Shown here one piece after another: positions 34,927 to 48,426 of a stretch of DNA of 64,000 nt. This DNA is from Luscinia megarhynchos. Its lineage: Eukaryota > Chordata > Aves > Passeriformes > Turdidae. The stretch's first letter is position 1; each line of letters opens with the position of its first letter. Below the pieces are notes generated by a model, which saw only the letters and a program-made list of their open reading frames with translations, was not told the DNA's origin and ran no database searches. The position numbers and the translations under genes were made by a program. Where the stretch lies: NCBI GenBank assembly GCA_034336665.1, contig JAPFBE010000003.1, forward strand, positions 58,323,352-58,387,351. Direction: 5' to 3'.

Positions 34927-37263
34927 CTAAGGAGCAGAATGAGGGACAAGACACAGACACAATTACATCTCAAATTATCTTTCCTAGCACAAGACAGGAT
35001 TCCTCACACTGCTGTCACCATGCAATTAAATGTTTGGGAAAGCAACAGAGGGAGAAAACACTGAGAGCAGGTATGGCACAGAGTTCATTTCAGCAACACG
35101 AACAGAAGTCTTTCCTGAGATTTCTATACATGTTCTCTTTCTGACATGCCAGAACTCCATTTTGATCAAAGTACCAGTGATCCCGTGAGGCATCACCACA
35201 ACTGGTTTGCTGAGGACAGTTATAAATTTACACTGGAAATGATACTTACCCTAAATCAACTACCATGAATCCACAGCTCTTTCAGTTCAACAAGTCCAAT
35301 GATTCTAACTGTGCTCTTTGTGTTTCTTCTTTGACATTGCTGCAGATTACATGGAAATGGATTCTTCTGCCAATATTAACCTGACACATTTTTATTCACA
35401 GCTTAACCCACTTTAAAGTCAAACTAGATGCATGTTACAAACCCCATCTCCCTCATGTCCAGTTAGCAGGCTTGGGATTTACTTTTTCTCTGCTTTTTGC
35501 ATGAGATTTTGCTCTATACTATTCTTTCAATGCTAAATTACTAAGTAAATTCTCACTTTTAAAATAAGCTTTAAAATAAACAGAATTCCCTTCTCCTTCC
35601 TCCACAGCAGTTACAGGAAGGCTTTGTCTAATTCTGCACGTCCACATACATAGAAATGCATTTCAGTGACAGCATTGCGTGCATTTTCCATACCCAGCAA
35701 ACTAGGCCATTATAAGATCTCTTACACAGCAGGATATGGTCAAAGATTTTTTTCTCTTTTAAATTCCTATCAAAAGTAAAGGAACTTTCTGTAATTATAA
35801 TCTTTCAGAATGGATTATCTTTTGATGAATAACACAGCTGTGAGGTACAGACCTGTAGTCACAACTCGTGATGTCTGTGCAGTTGTGTCTTTCAACCTTT
35901 TACTTCTTAAAATTATCTAATGAGGGCAAACTCCCTTTCAGATTTCTTTCATTCTCCTCTAGTTGAAGACTCAAACAGAAATAGAAAAGACACTGTTGAT
36001 ATTTGTGGCTATATCAGCTTTTTGCTGTAGGTACTGGTCCTCAGTGGATATGGAATCTGGAAGAACACCTGGAACAGAAATTGTTTTTTTTCCCTTGTGC
36101 CCAAACTTTTTAAAGTGAAATTATGTAGTAGAACTAAACCCAGGCATATTGTCCCAGACACTCAAAAGAATTTATGTCTCTAACACAAGGGGAGTATCCA
36201 AGTCAAATTTTTGGCTTTTTTGAAGACGAACTAAGTCCAGCATCTTTTGTTTTAAGCTCTTTTCTTAGCCCTACATGCACTACATTGCAACTATATACCG
36301 GGCAATGACACAGGCACCACATCTCTACTACAATTACATGGTGACACTACAAAAGGGTATAGTGCACATCCTGCAGCAGGAGGATGGCATCAGCTGCTCC
36401 CTTTGGATGCAGAGGATGCTCTGAACTTGCTGGCTATAAGGGATGTCAACAGGATCCACAAGCTAGTCTCCTCCCTGACACAACTCAGGAGCTACAGCTT
36501 CTCACCAGTACATTAATAATGATAATAGTAAAAAAAGAGATGGGTGAAATGTGACCCACCAATGTGCACTTGCAGCCTGGAAAGTCAATTGTACCCTGGC
36601 TTTCCTTCATCAAAAGCAGTGCAGTACTCCACTCTGGTGAGATCCCACCTGGAGTGCTGTGTGGTCCACAGCACAGGAAAGACATGGATCTTTTGGACCA
36701 GGCCCAGAGGATGGCCACAAAAATGGTCAGCAGGATGGAGCATCTCTGCTATGAAGAGAGGCTGAGAGAGTTGGAGTTGTTCAGCCTGGAGAGGAAAGTC
36801 CAGGGAGACCTTATTGAAGCCTTTCAATAAATACAGGGGGCTCGTAAGGACATGGTGAGAGTTTTTACTGGGCCTGTAATGACAGAATAAGGTGTAGCAG
36901 CTTTGAAGTGGAAGAGTGCAGATTTTCACTGGAGATATGGAAGAAATTTTTGCAATGAGAGTGATGATGCACTGGCACAGGCCATCCAGAGAAGCTGCGT
37001 TTGCCGTATCTCTGGTAGTGCTCAAACTTGAGTTGGATGGGGCTTTAAACACTGTGAGCTAATGAAAGACATCCCTGCTCATGGCAGGAGGGCTGGAACA
37101 GATGATATTTAAAGGTACCTTCCAACCCAAACCATTCTATGATTTTTGATACTATGACCTCAGTGCAGAACAACAGCATGGGCAACTCACTGCAATAAAA
37201 GCACCATTTAGATTTATGCTGAATGAAAGCAAGCAGTACTAGGCATAAACCAAACGCACTTAC
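34927..37263 (-). other. VWA8: VWA8 last intron
   Basis: The intron between the last two VWA8 exons (donor gtaagt). It contains a CR1 insertion at about 36538-37150, lying only about 115 bases from the exon. The rest shows no feature I recognise. Confidence 0.85.
36538..37150 (+). mobile_element. CR1 LINE, 3' end including tail
   Basis: A well recognisable 5'-truncated CR1 copy in antisense to VWA8. It runs through CTCTGGTGAGATCCCACCTG, GAGAGGCTGAGAGAGTTGGA, GAGACCTTATTGAAGCCTTT, ACATCCCTGCTCATGGCAGG and CCTTCCAACCCAAACCATTC, ending in TATGATTTTTG, the CR1 3' tail. It is the best preserved of the CR1 copies here, but still clearly diverged and non-coding. The reverse-strand open frame 36585-37052 is an artefact of it. 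Confidence 0.93.
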
Positions 37264-37502
37264 CTATCTGCCTGGTCTCCCAAGGATCCTATAAATATGG
37301 CGAAAGCATTGACTTGAGTGTTGGCGGTCAAGACCTGAGCAAACTTGGATGGCGGAATTCCGTAGCGCTCGAGATTCGCGTCACTTAAGACGATAACAAA
37401 ATACTCGTCAGCCTCCTCCTTGGCGATCTCCCGAATGGCATGTGCTGTCCCTTCCAAGGTGTGGTCCCCGCTCATGCAGAACTGGGCGTGGGCATGCATG
37501 GT
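37264..37502 (-). CDS. VWA8: VWA8 coding exon, VWA domain core
   Basis: This 239-base exon reads from TMHAHAQFCMSGDHTLEGTA through REIAKEEADEYFVIVLSDAN to VNAFAIFIGSLGDQAD and a split arginine codon. It carries the MIDAS threonine (GDHT) and aspartate (LSDAN). Acceptor gtgcacacag and donor gtaagt flank it. It is clearly GC-richer than its introns. Confidence 0.98.
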
Positions 37503-38676
37503 CTGTGTGCACAACATAACCACGTGGAAACATGTAAGGTGACTTCAGGAACAAGCATTCATTTCAGCTAGCACAGGAGGGAGTAAACATTCCCCTGCTG
37601 TATTAGGGGACCCATCAGAAATGCAGACAGTGCTCCAAATAGAAAAGAAGATGCAGCTTTTTGTACATAATATGTCATATTTTAAGACAGGCAGCACTTT
37701 TTAAAAACACAAACAATCAAAACTCACACGGGGACCTAATTAGACTGGGCCTTAGGCAAGGTAAAACACTTTGGTCGGCTGCAGTTTGAGTAGATAAATT
37801 CCTATTTTTAGGTATTTTAGGAAGAAAACAGGGCTTAGGTTCCTAATGTTATGAACAGCTCCTGCAGGTTCATAATTTGCACTGGACCTCAAAATTCTAG
37901 TAGTGTTCTTATTTATTATCAAATATCTGTTTCCTGACAGTGGAGGTCACATTTAAAAATGATAAAACATTTTGTTAGAGCTGTTACAAAAAAATACACC
38001 ATATTCATTAATGAAGCTGTTACCTATGTAGAAGGCCAGGAATTTTAGATGTTACTAAATCGGGTTTTTCTAATCAAAGGAGCTATTTTAAAAATGGTTT
38101 TTGAAGGAAGCTCAAATATATGCTTCTAGCCTATCAAGCTACCTACCAGGTAAATCCTACAATATATTCAATTTTTCTTCATCCTACTAGAGAAAAGTTT
38201 TGGTGAATCCACTTTGCCATTGTGATTTAATATGTTTCCAACTTAGCATTGACACATTTTCCCAAAGCTACTGTGATGCTTAACTTCTTGAAGGTACCAG
38301 GCTAAATCACTGACCTGGGATCCCTCTACAGTTTTGAATGAGACACTTATCCATTAATAATATCACATGATTTGGGCAGAGCTATCTATATCACTGTATA
38401 ATCTTTGGAACTTCCCCTATCCTTTGACAGATAGTCAAAACGACACATTTAGGGTGCAGCAGTCCAGAACAAGGCATACCCAGCTTCTACTATTTTGCTA
38501 CTATTTGTTTTCTGCCATGTCTCTAAAAGGTCCTGTTTCAATTTTATGCAAATACACAGATTTTTCCTTTCTTGTCTTTCTTTCATTTTACCATCCTCAT
38601 GTTTTGCATGCCTACAATTTTATCTTTACAGTCATAAAATCCTTAATTACCAGCATCACTTATCAGTAGGATTTAC
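37503..38676 (-). other. VWA8: VWA8 intron
   Basis: An AT-rich intron without recognisable repeats or coding sequence. Confidence 0.85.
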
Positions 38677-38775
38677 CTTAAGAATCTCTAATCTTTGCTT
38701 ATTGTTCTTGGGAACTTTGTTACTCCCAACCAAGGCGATGTTGAAGCCATCTCCTGAATGTCCAACAATGTCATA
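38677..38775 (-). CDS. VWA8: VWA8 coding exon, VWA domain
   Basis: This 33-codon exon, bounded by acceptor tttcttgtag and donor gtaaat, reads YDIVGHSGDGFNIALVGSNK, then VPKNNKQRLEILK. It is in phase with both neighbours and matches the segment after the first VWA helix in vertebrate VWA8. Confidence 0.97.
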
Positions 38776-41700
38776 CTACAAGAAAGAAACATCATCAGTC
38801 ACAAGTTACTCACAAATGGCCCTTGGCTCACAATGACATAAGACAGATCAAAGGCAATTTGCAATTTTCAACAAAAGACCCCAAGTACAGTTCCCTGTTT
38901 CTGTTTATGAGCTGCTTAAGGGAACTACTTGCAATTTCTCACTGACACGAAAACATAGGAAAGAATTGCTAAATAATGAAATTAAGGAACAGTTCCTTAT
39001 TTCCATGGTCTGTTTTTCACATCATCTCACCAACTGCAGAGTAGTGATGTGTAAGATCAAGACCTTGCCCTCTCACATTGTCTACATATTTCTTTTAAAG
39101 CAGCAATTTTCATCCTCTTGAGTCTGACAAACAAGAAGCACATTGTTTGAGAGTAGCTCCTATGTCTGATGAATCTTTTTGGTGACCTCATTCTGTGCTG
39201 AAAAAAAAAAGGTACTACAAGTCCCCTTTCTTTAAAATCAGTACCCTTATTTTTGTGCATAACAGATCAAAGCCATTGCTGAAAGTATATAGAGAAGTGA
39301 ATTCCAAGAGGCCCTGTATGTTTTCAAAGGAGATGGTGTGCACATCATTCTCCTGTGAGATGCTGCAAAACTGACACATGGAACTGCAATAGTTCAAATA
39401 TCCCGTTGAACAAATAACGTAATATTGCGAAGGCCTCTGCTTTATGTGAGAGCTCCATTGTTACATGAAAACCAAGACAAGCTGAGTTATGGCAAGGTCC
39501 TGACCTGCCCTTTGTGTTGTGGATGTGTCAGTCACCCCAGGGAGAATTCATGAGCAGGACAAAAATGGATTTAAGAACTGTCTACAGTGAGCAAGAGAGC
39601 ACAGTGTCCAAAATCTGAGCCCAGAGAGACCTGAGCTGGCAATTCCTCAGCATGAACAAGACTGTATATCCCTCTGCCTAGCTGGCACAGACCTGCCTTT
39701 ATGTGACAGGGAGCTCTGATGCAGTATTTTATCTTTCTGTTTTCTTTATTTCAAGTACAGTTACAGGTTCCTGCTGGGTTCAGCATCCCTAATTCCCATA
39801 TAATCATCTGGTAAAAGGCAGATCTATTTCTCACAGCTTTTCTGTCTTTTTTTTGCTATTGAAAGACACTTTATTTTGTGTAAGTCAGATCCTAGAGAGA
39901 GGAGAAATAGCTCCAGACAAACAGACAAAGCTCTTTTTGTTTCCACATCACTAATTTGCTTAAAAATATATCAAAAGAAAGCTAGAGCAGCTGGAACAAC
40001 ACTTCTAAAGGTGACACCTCACTCTGTTAAAGAGCAAACGTGCAACATACTGTAGATTATTTCACCCAAGGTCAGACCATTTTATGACAGCCCCACGTAA
40101 ATCAGACTTCCTTTCCCTAGGAAATCTTTATATAATCTAGTCCCCACACAATCCTATTTCTTTCTGCTCTGCTGGCTTTTCCCACTTCTGTTCTCCTCAG
40201 CTCTCAAATGCCTAGTGTTTGCTACCCAGACTCATGCAAAGCTTACAGTCTGCCGGATGCTTTCTCTTCAAAACCTATTTCTTATCACCAATAATGCTTC
40301 AGACTCTCTTGATGGATATGAAGACACCACAAATGAAAATATACAAATTTTGAGAATAATGCTGAGGTTACATTCAAAATACTTCCTAAATAAAACCGGA
40401 ATATATCCTGTTTAATAAAACCTGAACCATGCACAGGGAATGTGTGCGTGAGTATTGTTTTAAAAATTAAAGACTATTCAAATCAGAGGAACTAAATAAA
40501 GCAGAGGTTTAATGGAGCAGAAAATACACTGTGCTCGTGGTTCTTATGCAATGTCAGAAATGCCCACACATCTTCAGGGTAGGCTCTTAATTATGAAACC
40601 TTGCACATCCTCTGCTGAGCAGTTTTGCATTCAGTACCACTTTTAAATCAACAACCTAACTATGCAAAGCAAAATCTGCCCCTCTCCTGTGTAAAATGGC
40701 TGATCCCTTTGTAGAAGGCTCCTTCCTGGCTTCCTGGATGTTCCCCACTGCCAGTCTTTGAGTCAGCTCTGCCATACTGAGCTTATGGGAATAGGCCAAA
40801 CTTTGCTGTTTGGGAATATCACTGTGGTTCTTGAGACACACCAGTAACAGACCAAGCTTTCATCTCAAACAGTGTGAGTTTAAACCCAGTGTGACAGCTT
40901 GTGTATGAGGAACTGCTGTATCTCCTAGATGAAACACTAGATGTTGACCCTACAGTAGGCCCCCCTCCACATTCTTGCACAAGGCGGGAACAGAACCTGG
41001 TTAAGGCAAGGCGAGGCTGAAATGATCTGAGCAAACTATTGCAGGCATGGAAAGGCATCCACCTGGGAACATCATGTCCTGTCTGCTCCCTGCTCAGAGA
41101 GCTGCTCATTATTCTTTGTGTGTGCCCATGCATGCACCCGATACGTGTGCTTATCTTTAACAGATGTTATCAGTTTCCTTGTTTCTTTGCTGACAGCTTA
41201 CTATGCTATTTGTGATTTAAAAACATTTGGTGAGGCAGCAGGGGAGAAGAGGCTATTTGATTCATCCTGACTGCTGCATTCTGGGTCAAGTAGGGCCTCC
41301 AGATCCTGCTGTGTTGGGGAAGAGAGGAGCTGTGGTCAACAGCCCTCGTGCCTGGTGCTCATGGTCCTGTGATTCCTCTGGAAGCCAAGTCAAGGACCAG
41401 GAGTAACAAAAATCTAATGAGTGTGAGTTTGCTTTAGGGAAGATCAGCTCTCCAAACTGTGAAGCTGGATGAGTTCATGGCAAGGGAATGTAGCTGCACT
41501 GACTTGGATTGACTTAAATCAACATAAGACTGCAGGCTGGGACACCCTCCCTGGGAAGGGGGGATTGGAGTAGGCTTACAGAAAAGTTCTAGAGGTGACA
41601 GAAGAGAGATGCTTGCCCAGGGGAATGTATTGAATCTGTCACAATTTAGGAAAACAGAGTTTGAGAGAGGAGCAAAACTAGGGCAAAGAATTAAAATCTC

Positions 41701-43798
41701 TTCTGAAGTAAATGATTACCTCTTCTGATCTGTATTCTAGTAAATGAACCCTCAGTGATTTCATATTATCTTGGTGAGCTCATTGTAAAGAAAAGGTGCA
41801 GACAGCTCCACAGTCCTGGTCAACTGGGAACCCCAATACATGCAGGCACAAGCAGACTTTGTCAAAGCCAGCTTCCTTCCTTTGCAGTAGCTAAAGACAA
41901 GCACAGAAGAAGTGCCTTTGAAAAGCAGAGAGCCAATCTGATGCCTTTCCCCCACAAATTCCCTAAGGAGGACTTATGTGGATGGAGTTACAAGTGAGAG
42001 AAAAGTTGTGATACAATCTTACTTGGAACTGACTTTGGTTTTGCTTTACAAAATTGCAAGCAAAGGCACTCAGGACAAATCCAGCAGCAAAATACATTTG
42101 CTGTAGTGCAGCTTAATTGAAATAATATATTATTGTGGTACACAGAAGCTTGTTTTCCAATAGCCTCAGGTACACTGACACAAAGACTCCTCTATTCAGA
42201 GTACACAACATGTAAACATGTATCTTGAAATAGCATAATTTTGTTGGTTTCTTTCCATAGGGAAAGGTTAAAACAATCTCTGTTCCACTGTCACATTTTG
42301 CACTGAATGGATGGTTGCTGCTGCCTAAAATGGGTAAAATGGAAGACTTTGTCTTCTGCAGCTGCCATGCCAAAAGGTTTCATTTCTGAAGGCATTAAAA
42401 AAGCTGAATGAAGACGTGTGCTGAATGTAAAAGGCAGTGTGAATTAGATTCTGCTGGAGGGCTAGATCTTTATAAATTCATCTTTTTTTTGGACAACACT
42501 GAACATTTTATATTTCTGAGCTTATTTCAAACCTTTTGTTTATTATTTAAAAGAAACTATTTTGCCAAACATGTGGACCATTTCTTCTTTTCCTGAATTA
42601 GCAGTGCTGCCTCCACATTAAACTTTACAAACACAGAATGCTAAAAGAGGCATATAAAATCTTCAATATCCCTTTAATATAGCTATAAATAACAATTCAG
42701 GCTTTTCCTATCAGTTACATAATACTCTATTTATTGAGGCACAATATTTTTAAGGCTTCATAAAATTGCTGTTGGATAATTTACTGGACATGCCTCCTCA
42801 ATCTGCCATTATGTGTGCAAATCAAGGTAATCGGGGATGATATAAAAACATACAGTTTGTGACAGACATAGTACTACCTCAGACAAAAAAGAGAAAATCT
42901 GCCCTCCTGTGCATTTTCAAACAATTGGCACCTGAAATGGGATGTTCAGAAGATGGGCCCTCTGCTTTTCCCTTGACAAGGAATGATTCACTACCTGCAT
43001 TTATGGGAAATGGAAGTAGGGAGGATGTCCCACATGAGCATAAAAAGCTGAAAAATACCTACTGCACTTGTCTGCTTTTATAAAAGGTAACTTCATTACC
43101 TGCTTGGTGCAGTCATATACCCATTACTCAGCTCTTCTGTATAAGAAAGCAAAAAGAAACTATCTTCTGTCTTCACTCAGTGCTGTTAAGATAATCAGAC
43201 AATCAACATCATCCCTGATACCCATGGGGAAAGCTCAGCTGGGTAGGATAAACAGCCAAGGAAAAACCCATCTGATTAATTCACAATCGTATTCAGCAAA
43301 GCAAGCCATCAGAAAAGTCATCCTGACCAAAAGCTAGGAATTGCCTTCCAAAGTCTGCACTGCAGTTAGATAGCTGAAGGGAACTTTCCTATGTAAATCC
43401 TCCTTTGCTCAACAAGCTAGATGATCCCCTTGGTTCAACACATACTTTACAAGATACCCCTCAAATTTTCAGCATGTGTTGTGAGCTGTGCAGATGGGGC
43501 TACAACAGAACAGATAACAGCAGGCATATCTGAAGGCCAAAAAAGTCTATTTTTATAAAATCAGGGAAGAAGAGAATTAGGAAAAGGAAGAAAGAAAAAA
43601 GTGATAAACTGCAGATTTTTAATTGCACACTACACAGTTGTGCCTTCTTTTTCAAATGACTCCTCTCTTAGATATGAGAAATGTATGCTATTTTTGCAGA
43701 CATACCAAACCTTCAGCCTTGTCCTTAGAAAATCAGCAGCATCATGCTAAGTGTCAAGAGTTGTACGGAATGGAGTCAGTGATATTTAAAAAAAATAA

Positions 43799-43851
43799 CT
43801 GTCCCTCCTGAAGCCTTACTGTCCCTCCTGTCCCTCTCTGAAGCCTTACCC
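43799..43851. repeat. Imperfect short tandem duplication
   Basis: CTGAAGCCTTAC together with the preceding TGTCCCTC motif occurs twice within about 50 bases, with an additional partial GTCCCTC unit between the copies. Probably replication slippage. Confidence 0.8.
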
Positions 43852-44224
43852 ATAGACTTTAAAATCACAGAACTGATGAGAGTTTGTAATGATCTTAACT
43901 TATACTCCACAGTGTGCTGGCTGCATGTCTAGTTCTACGTGTCATTCCTTTATCATGCACTTGGGGGTTCTCAGCTTTAGAGCTCCACTGGAAATAAGGA
44001 CAAGTGGTTTTCTGCCATTGTGTTACATTCTTCTCCAGGGTTATCACTTTCTAAGCCATTTTCCTCAGCTGTGTGAATGTAACAAAATTTATTGTTCAAA
44101 ATAAGAGCAGAATGAACAATTGTCCCCTGGTCACCTAGTCAAGATTTTATTGGTTCCTTGATTTTTATCTCCTCCACACTGAGCAGCTCTTACTAAGTAA
44201 TTTGCTTATTTATTTAGCAATTCC

Positions 44225-45255
44225 TTGTACAGGGACACTTCCACACCCTTTGCAATCTTTGTTAACCTCTCTTCTTTTTCAGCTCTACACGAACTTTTGT
44301 GAGATGGGGAGCAAAATTGCACGCATTACTCCTAATGTGAATGCACTATGGATGTTTATAGCAACACTCTCGTGCATCCTTTCTTCTCTCTTCTTTTGTT
44401 AATAGTTTAGAACATTCTATTAGCCTTTTTTCACAGCTTGTGAGAATGGAGTGTTCAAAGAACCACACAACATAATTACAAGACATCTTTGTTGGGCACC
44501 AGTCTATAGGTGGGAGTGAGGACTAACAGAAAGCTGAGCCTTTCCCACCATGTATTTAAAATAAAAATTCTTCCACTTGCAGCACTTTACATCTAAAACC
44601 ACCAGATACCATTTCATTTCCCAGCCACCATTTATGGTCAGGTCCTTCTCCAACTTCTTACAGCTGGATTTCCCTTTTTATTTTCGCAAATAACTTCATA
44701 TAATTAGCAACTTTTGTTACCTCACTATTCATCCCCTTTAACAGATCACTTAAAAATATACAGAACAACATAACAGCATGGACTCTGGCACAGATCCCAA
44801 CACAGCTCCACCACTGACCCACTAAAACATTATTAATCAGTCAGTTTCCCACATTTTTGGGAGTATTTTGTTTATCTAAAGGATTTCCCTTTTATCCCCA
44901 AAAGCCTCTGGTGAGGAACTTTGTCAGTTGCTTTTGGCCAAGGAGACTCTAGCTACCAACCAACCAACCAACTTGCTTGTCACACACATAGATACCTTAC
45001 TTCCCTTTACAAAACCATGTTGACAGTATATAATATTTATCCTTGTGCCCACTACTTTTCTGTGTAGATGATCCTGCATTTGCCATACTCGTATCTGTGT
45101 TGCTCAGATACACCTGATTTACCAAGCTACACAAATCACACTGTCCAGTTGCACTGTGACTGTAAATATTTGCCCTTAACTTTTCTATTATCAGTGAGCA
45201 GGAGATACATAAACAGCAGAACCAATAAAGTCCTGATTACCAATTATTTTTTAAA
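44225..45255 (-). mobile_element. Ancient, decayed CR1-clade LINE (reverse transcriptase remnant)
   Basis: The minus strand of this block reads like a degraded reverse transcriptase of the amniote CR1/L3 type. Positions 44931-44903 translate as ATDKVPHQRL, matching the AFDKVPHQRL motif. Further downstream, about 44736-44686 reads GMNSEVTKVANYMKLFA, aligning with the GVNSEVAKFADDTKLF catalytic region, with the two aspartates lost. A following segment (44650-44590) resembles the MEFNVDKCKVMHIGK region. The order and spacing are those expected of RT. Many stops and frameshifts show it is long dead. The boundaries are approximate. An (ACCA)n run at 44957-44972 lies inside it. Confidence 0.8.
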
Positions 45256-46430
45256 TTACGTTTGAGTTCCCACATGGCTTCTCTGAGCTAAGGTAGAAGC
45301 TTATGGTTACAGCATTTCCCTGTAACAGGATTACACAGCATCACTCTCTACCCAGCCTATTTTCATTATGTTTTCAGGAATGTAGTGACTTTGGGAACAA
45401 AACCATAATTTCAAATTTGTTTGAAATTCTGCAATATGCTCTGTTTAAGAAAATTTAAGCATAAGAAAGCATTACTGCCAAAGAAGATGGTAGCACATGC
45501 CTTGTTTTCTTAGGAAAAAAGATAATGCCTATCTCCTTTTATAGACTTTTCTATTGAAAATCACCAGTGTGCATGATTGTACTTTAGAAGACATTCTAAA
45601 AGCACATGCCTGATTCTGTACATTCCATGGAAGAACAGAAACTTGTAGAATAATGTTGTTGGAGGAACAAGGTGAAGCAGACTTGACTGAGTTGATCTGG
45701 ACTAAGTTTCTATTAACTTTGTTTAGGAGATTTTACATTTTGTTCAGATGTATTTTAATTCTTATGTTTGATATGCTCTTCAGTAAGGTAGTGGACATTT
45801 CCATTCTTCTGTTAAACACAGGGTATGTCCAGAATTAACTGGAGACTGCCATTCCTGTCTTCTTTTTGGTAAAGAAACATGGCCTAGACTTTGTTTAGGT
45901 TTACTGAGACAAAAAGAGCATTACATTTATTAACATTTTATTTGCAGGCTACCATTACATTTGGAAACATTTGGAACCTAGTTTGTTTTGGTACAAGAAA
46001 TTATTTCTTGCTTTCAGTTAACTAGAAGAGAGAAGAGACAAAGAAGTCTGGTCTCTTCCCATGCAAATACTTCTGTGTGCACTCTGGGTGGATGGAAGGA
46101 TGTGGTATCTGCATGTCATGAAGCTCATAGTTACCTATGTTTTGTAGGCTTAAGTGTTTCTTCTCAAAGAAATAGATAAAGCCAGAAAAAAAACCTCAGC
46201 ACATCTCTCAAAATCAAAGTCTTAGACTGAATACTCCCCTGCTGAAACGTGCAATGTTTCTTACCCTTTCACTAGCATTAATTTTCAGGTTGCTAGAAAT
46301 AGATTAATGTCTTTATCTCCTTGCGGGAATGAATAATATTCTTTGGCCAGACTGACTGCTGAAACACTTTTTCCACTGCTCGCACAGCGCTATGCAGTAA
46401 CCACAGCGCTCCCAGGCCAGCTGCAATTAC

Positions 46431-46589
46431 CTTGAACTTGTGCTCATAGCTCTCGAAAGCTTCCATGACCATGCAGACGGCCTCCATGGAGCGCTCCAGC
46501 CGCCCGTCCACGCCGTTGAAGCGGTACATGCTGCCGGAAACATCCACCACCAGCCGCAGCCGCTTGGGCTTCTCCTGCGGGCTGCCCGG
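46431..46589 (-). CDS. VWA8: VWA8 coding exon, start of VWA domain with DxSxS motif
   Basis: This 53-codon exon, between tggcag and gtaatt, reads PGSPQEKPKRLRLVVDVSGS and continues MYRFNGVDGRLERSMEAVCM to SYEHKFK. DVSGS is the metal-binding MIDAS core of the VWA fold. The acceptor at 46590 was chosen because the exon then aligns residue for residue with vertebrate VWA8 (the human exon starts LGSPQ). The exon is strikingly GC- and CpG-rich against AT-rich introns. Confidence 0.97.
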
Positions 46590-48426
46590 CTGCCAGGCAA
46601 ACACAGCACAGCTCAACCCAGCACCGGCGGGGAAGCCAAACAGCAGCCAAGACAACACATCCCAGAAAGAGAATGCGCTTTGCAAATCGTGACAATTTTA
46701 CGCAGCAAACGTTGCTCGGTTTTGTTGTTGGATGTTGTTTTCCAAGAATACAAAATCCAAATATTTTTCTATTTCAAATCAGTTAACTCAGCTCATTGTT
46801 TTCCCTCACTTTCAATGACTGGAAACAAAATATCTCAAAAAATTCCACACATGCTTGTCAGGAAAGTACTTTTTCTGTTTCAGTTTTGATTCTTAACATT
46901 TTATTTCAGTAAAGAAACTCTCAAATTTGCTCTTTCTGCCAAGGCTCATAATGGAAATGTTTTTCCTTGGCATATACAGGGACTGTATATGACTGTAAAA
47001 AACTTTCTGCTGAGGTTAATAACATTCCAAAAATGTTTGAAATCTTGTTCTGATTAACTACTAGTTCCATCTTCATTCTAATGCTGAAACCATTATTTTT
47101 TCCTGAAAACAAATCCCATCTGTTCTAATAATTTTTGGCACAGTACATTCAAGGGAGGTGTTTTATTTAGCATGCAATGAGATGTGCCTGGATTCAAGTA
47201 TGAAGCTATTAAAGATGATCTGACAAAAAACCAGTCACAATATAAACAAATAGCAAAAATATTCTTTTTACCTGTAAAGGATTTGTGTACTTTATTCTTT
47301 CAATTATTCTTTTAATAGACTGTGGCCTGCCTTCCCAGAAACAAAAGAAGAGATAACCCATTAAATCCTACATTTATTTTGGTTTTTGTAAAAGTGTCCT
47401 TTTAAATATAAAAGTTCGGCTTTTTTGTGATAGATAAGGTCCTTTTTTCCCTAATTGAATTATTTTCACAAAGCCTTAAAATTGATACACCGAGTAAACA
47501 TATTTTGAAACAAATTGAAGATTCAATCACTTTTCCATTACTGATCTTTCACATCAGGAGTGCCAAATTCCAAAAATCATTCAAAGAAATGTAAAGACTG
47601 AATAGCATAAAAAAATGATACCAGGGATTTATCACATGTGGGTAGCTGACATGCAAAAAGATACTCAGCCATTAAAAAAAAATAACTTAGTGTACTTAAA
47701 AACTGCAATCTGTCATTAAGTATTACTTGTTAAATATTATGCACTAGCCCCACTAGTTTTGGCCAGGTTTAGTTGGTCTGATTCAAGTGGTTTCTCTGCT
47801 GCTGACTCACATAGGTCTAACTATAAAGGCTTCTAAGGAATTGCTGGATCGGGCAGTCAAGTTTATAATATCTTAATGGCTTTTCCTCACTCTTTTTTCT
47901 TCTATCATAATTTTTATTCTTGTAGATCCAAGTATCTGTGGAAGTTGAAATTATTTTCATACCATGGAATAAGGAAAATACATTTGTAAAGCACTTTTTA
48001 AAAAAACTTCAAGAGGATCAGCTTATTTTTTAACAAAAATTAAGTTTGTGAGAAAATATTTTCCTTTTTTCTATAAAAGCAAACAAAATATATGATTTCT
48101 GGTAATTGTCTTCTGATAATTAAAATATGAAATAATATAAAAAACTGTTGCATTGGACCAAAATTTAGCACTGCCTAGATTGGTGTCCTCTCTCTGAGTG
48201 TGGCCAACAGGAAATATTTATATAAGACTATATGAAGAGGTACAGCAAATTTTCCATGTTCTCGTTGCCTCTGTGTCAGGGACATTCCAAGACAGAGATA
48301 TTTTTCTGAGTTTCTCATCCATATAGTGTACTCAAACTCCAAGCACAGATACTGTACAGCCACTAGGAAATCAGCAAACTGGTTAAGCTCTTCTCCACCT
48401 TTCACTGGTTCTTGTTGGATACTTAC
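46590..48426 (-). other. VWA8: VWA8 intron
   Basis: An AT-rich intron with no recognised repeat or gene. Confidence 0.85.

Larger units (their letters stand above)
38776..46430 (-). other. VWA8: VWA8 intron (about 7.7 kb)
   Basis: The longest complete intron in the window. It holds a decayed CR1-type LINE at about 44225-45255 and a small imperfect duplication at 43799-43851. Otherwise I see no genes. A minus-strand open frame at 40819-41133 was considered and not supported. Confidence 0.8.

Noticed and set aside
36585..37052. 155-codon minus-strand ORF
   Set aside because: It is entirely antisense to the CR1 element at 36538-37150. It is also in the VWA8 intron without VWA8 homology.
40819..41133. 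104-codon serine-rich minus-strand ORF in a VWA8 intron
   Set aside because: It does not resemble VWA8, which is continuous without it, and has no domain or repeat signature.
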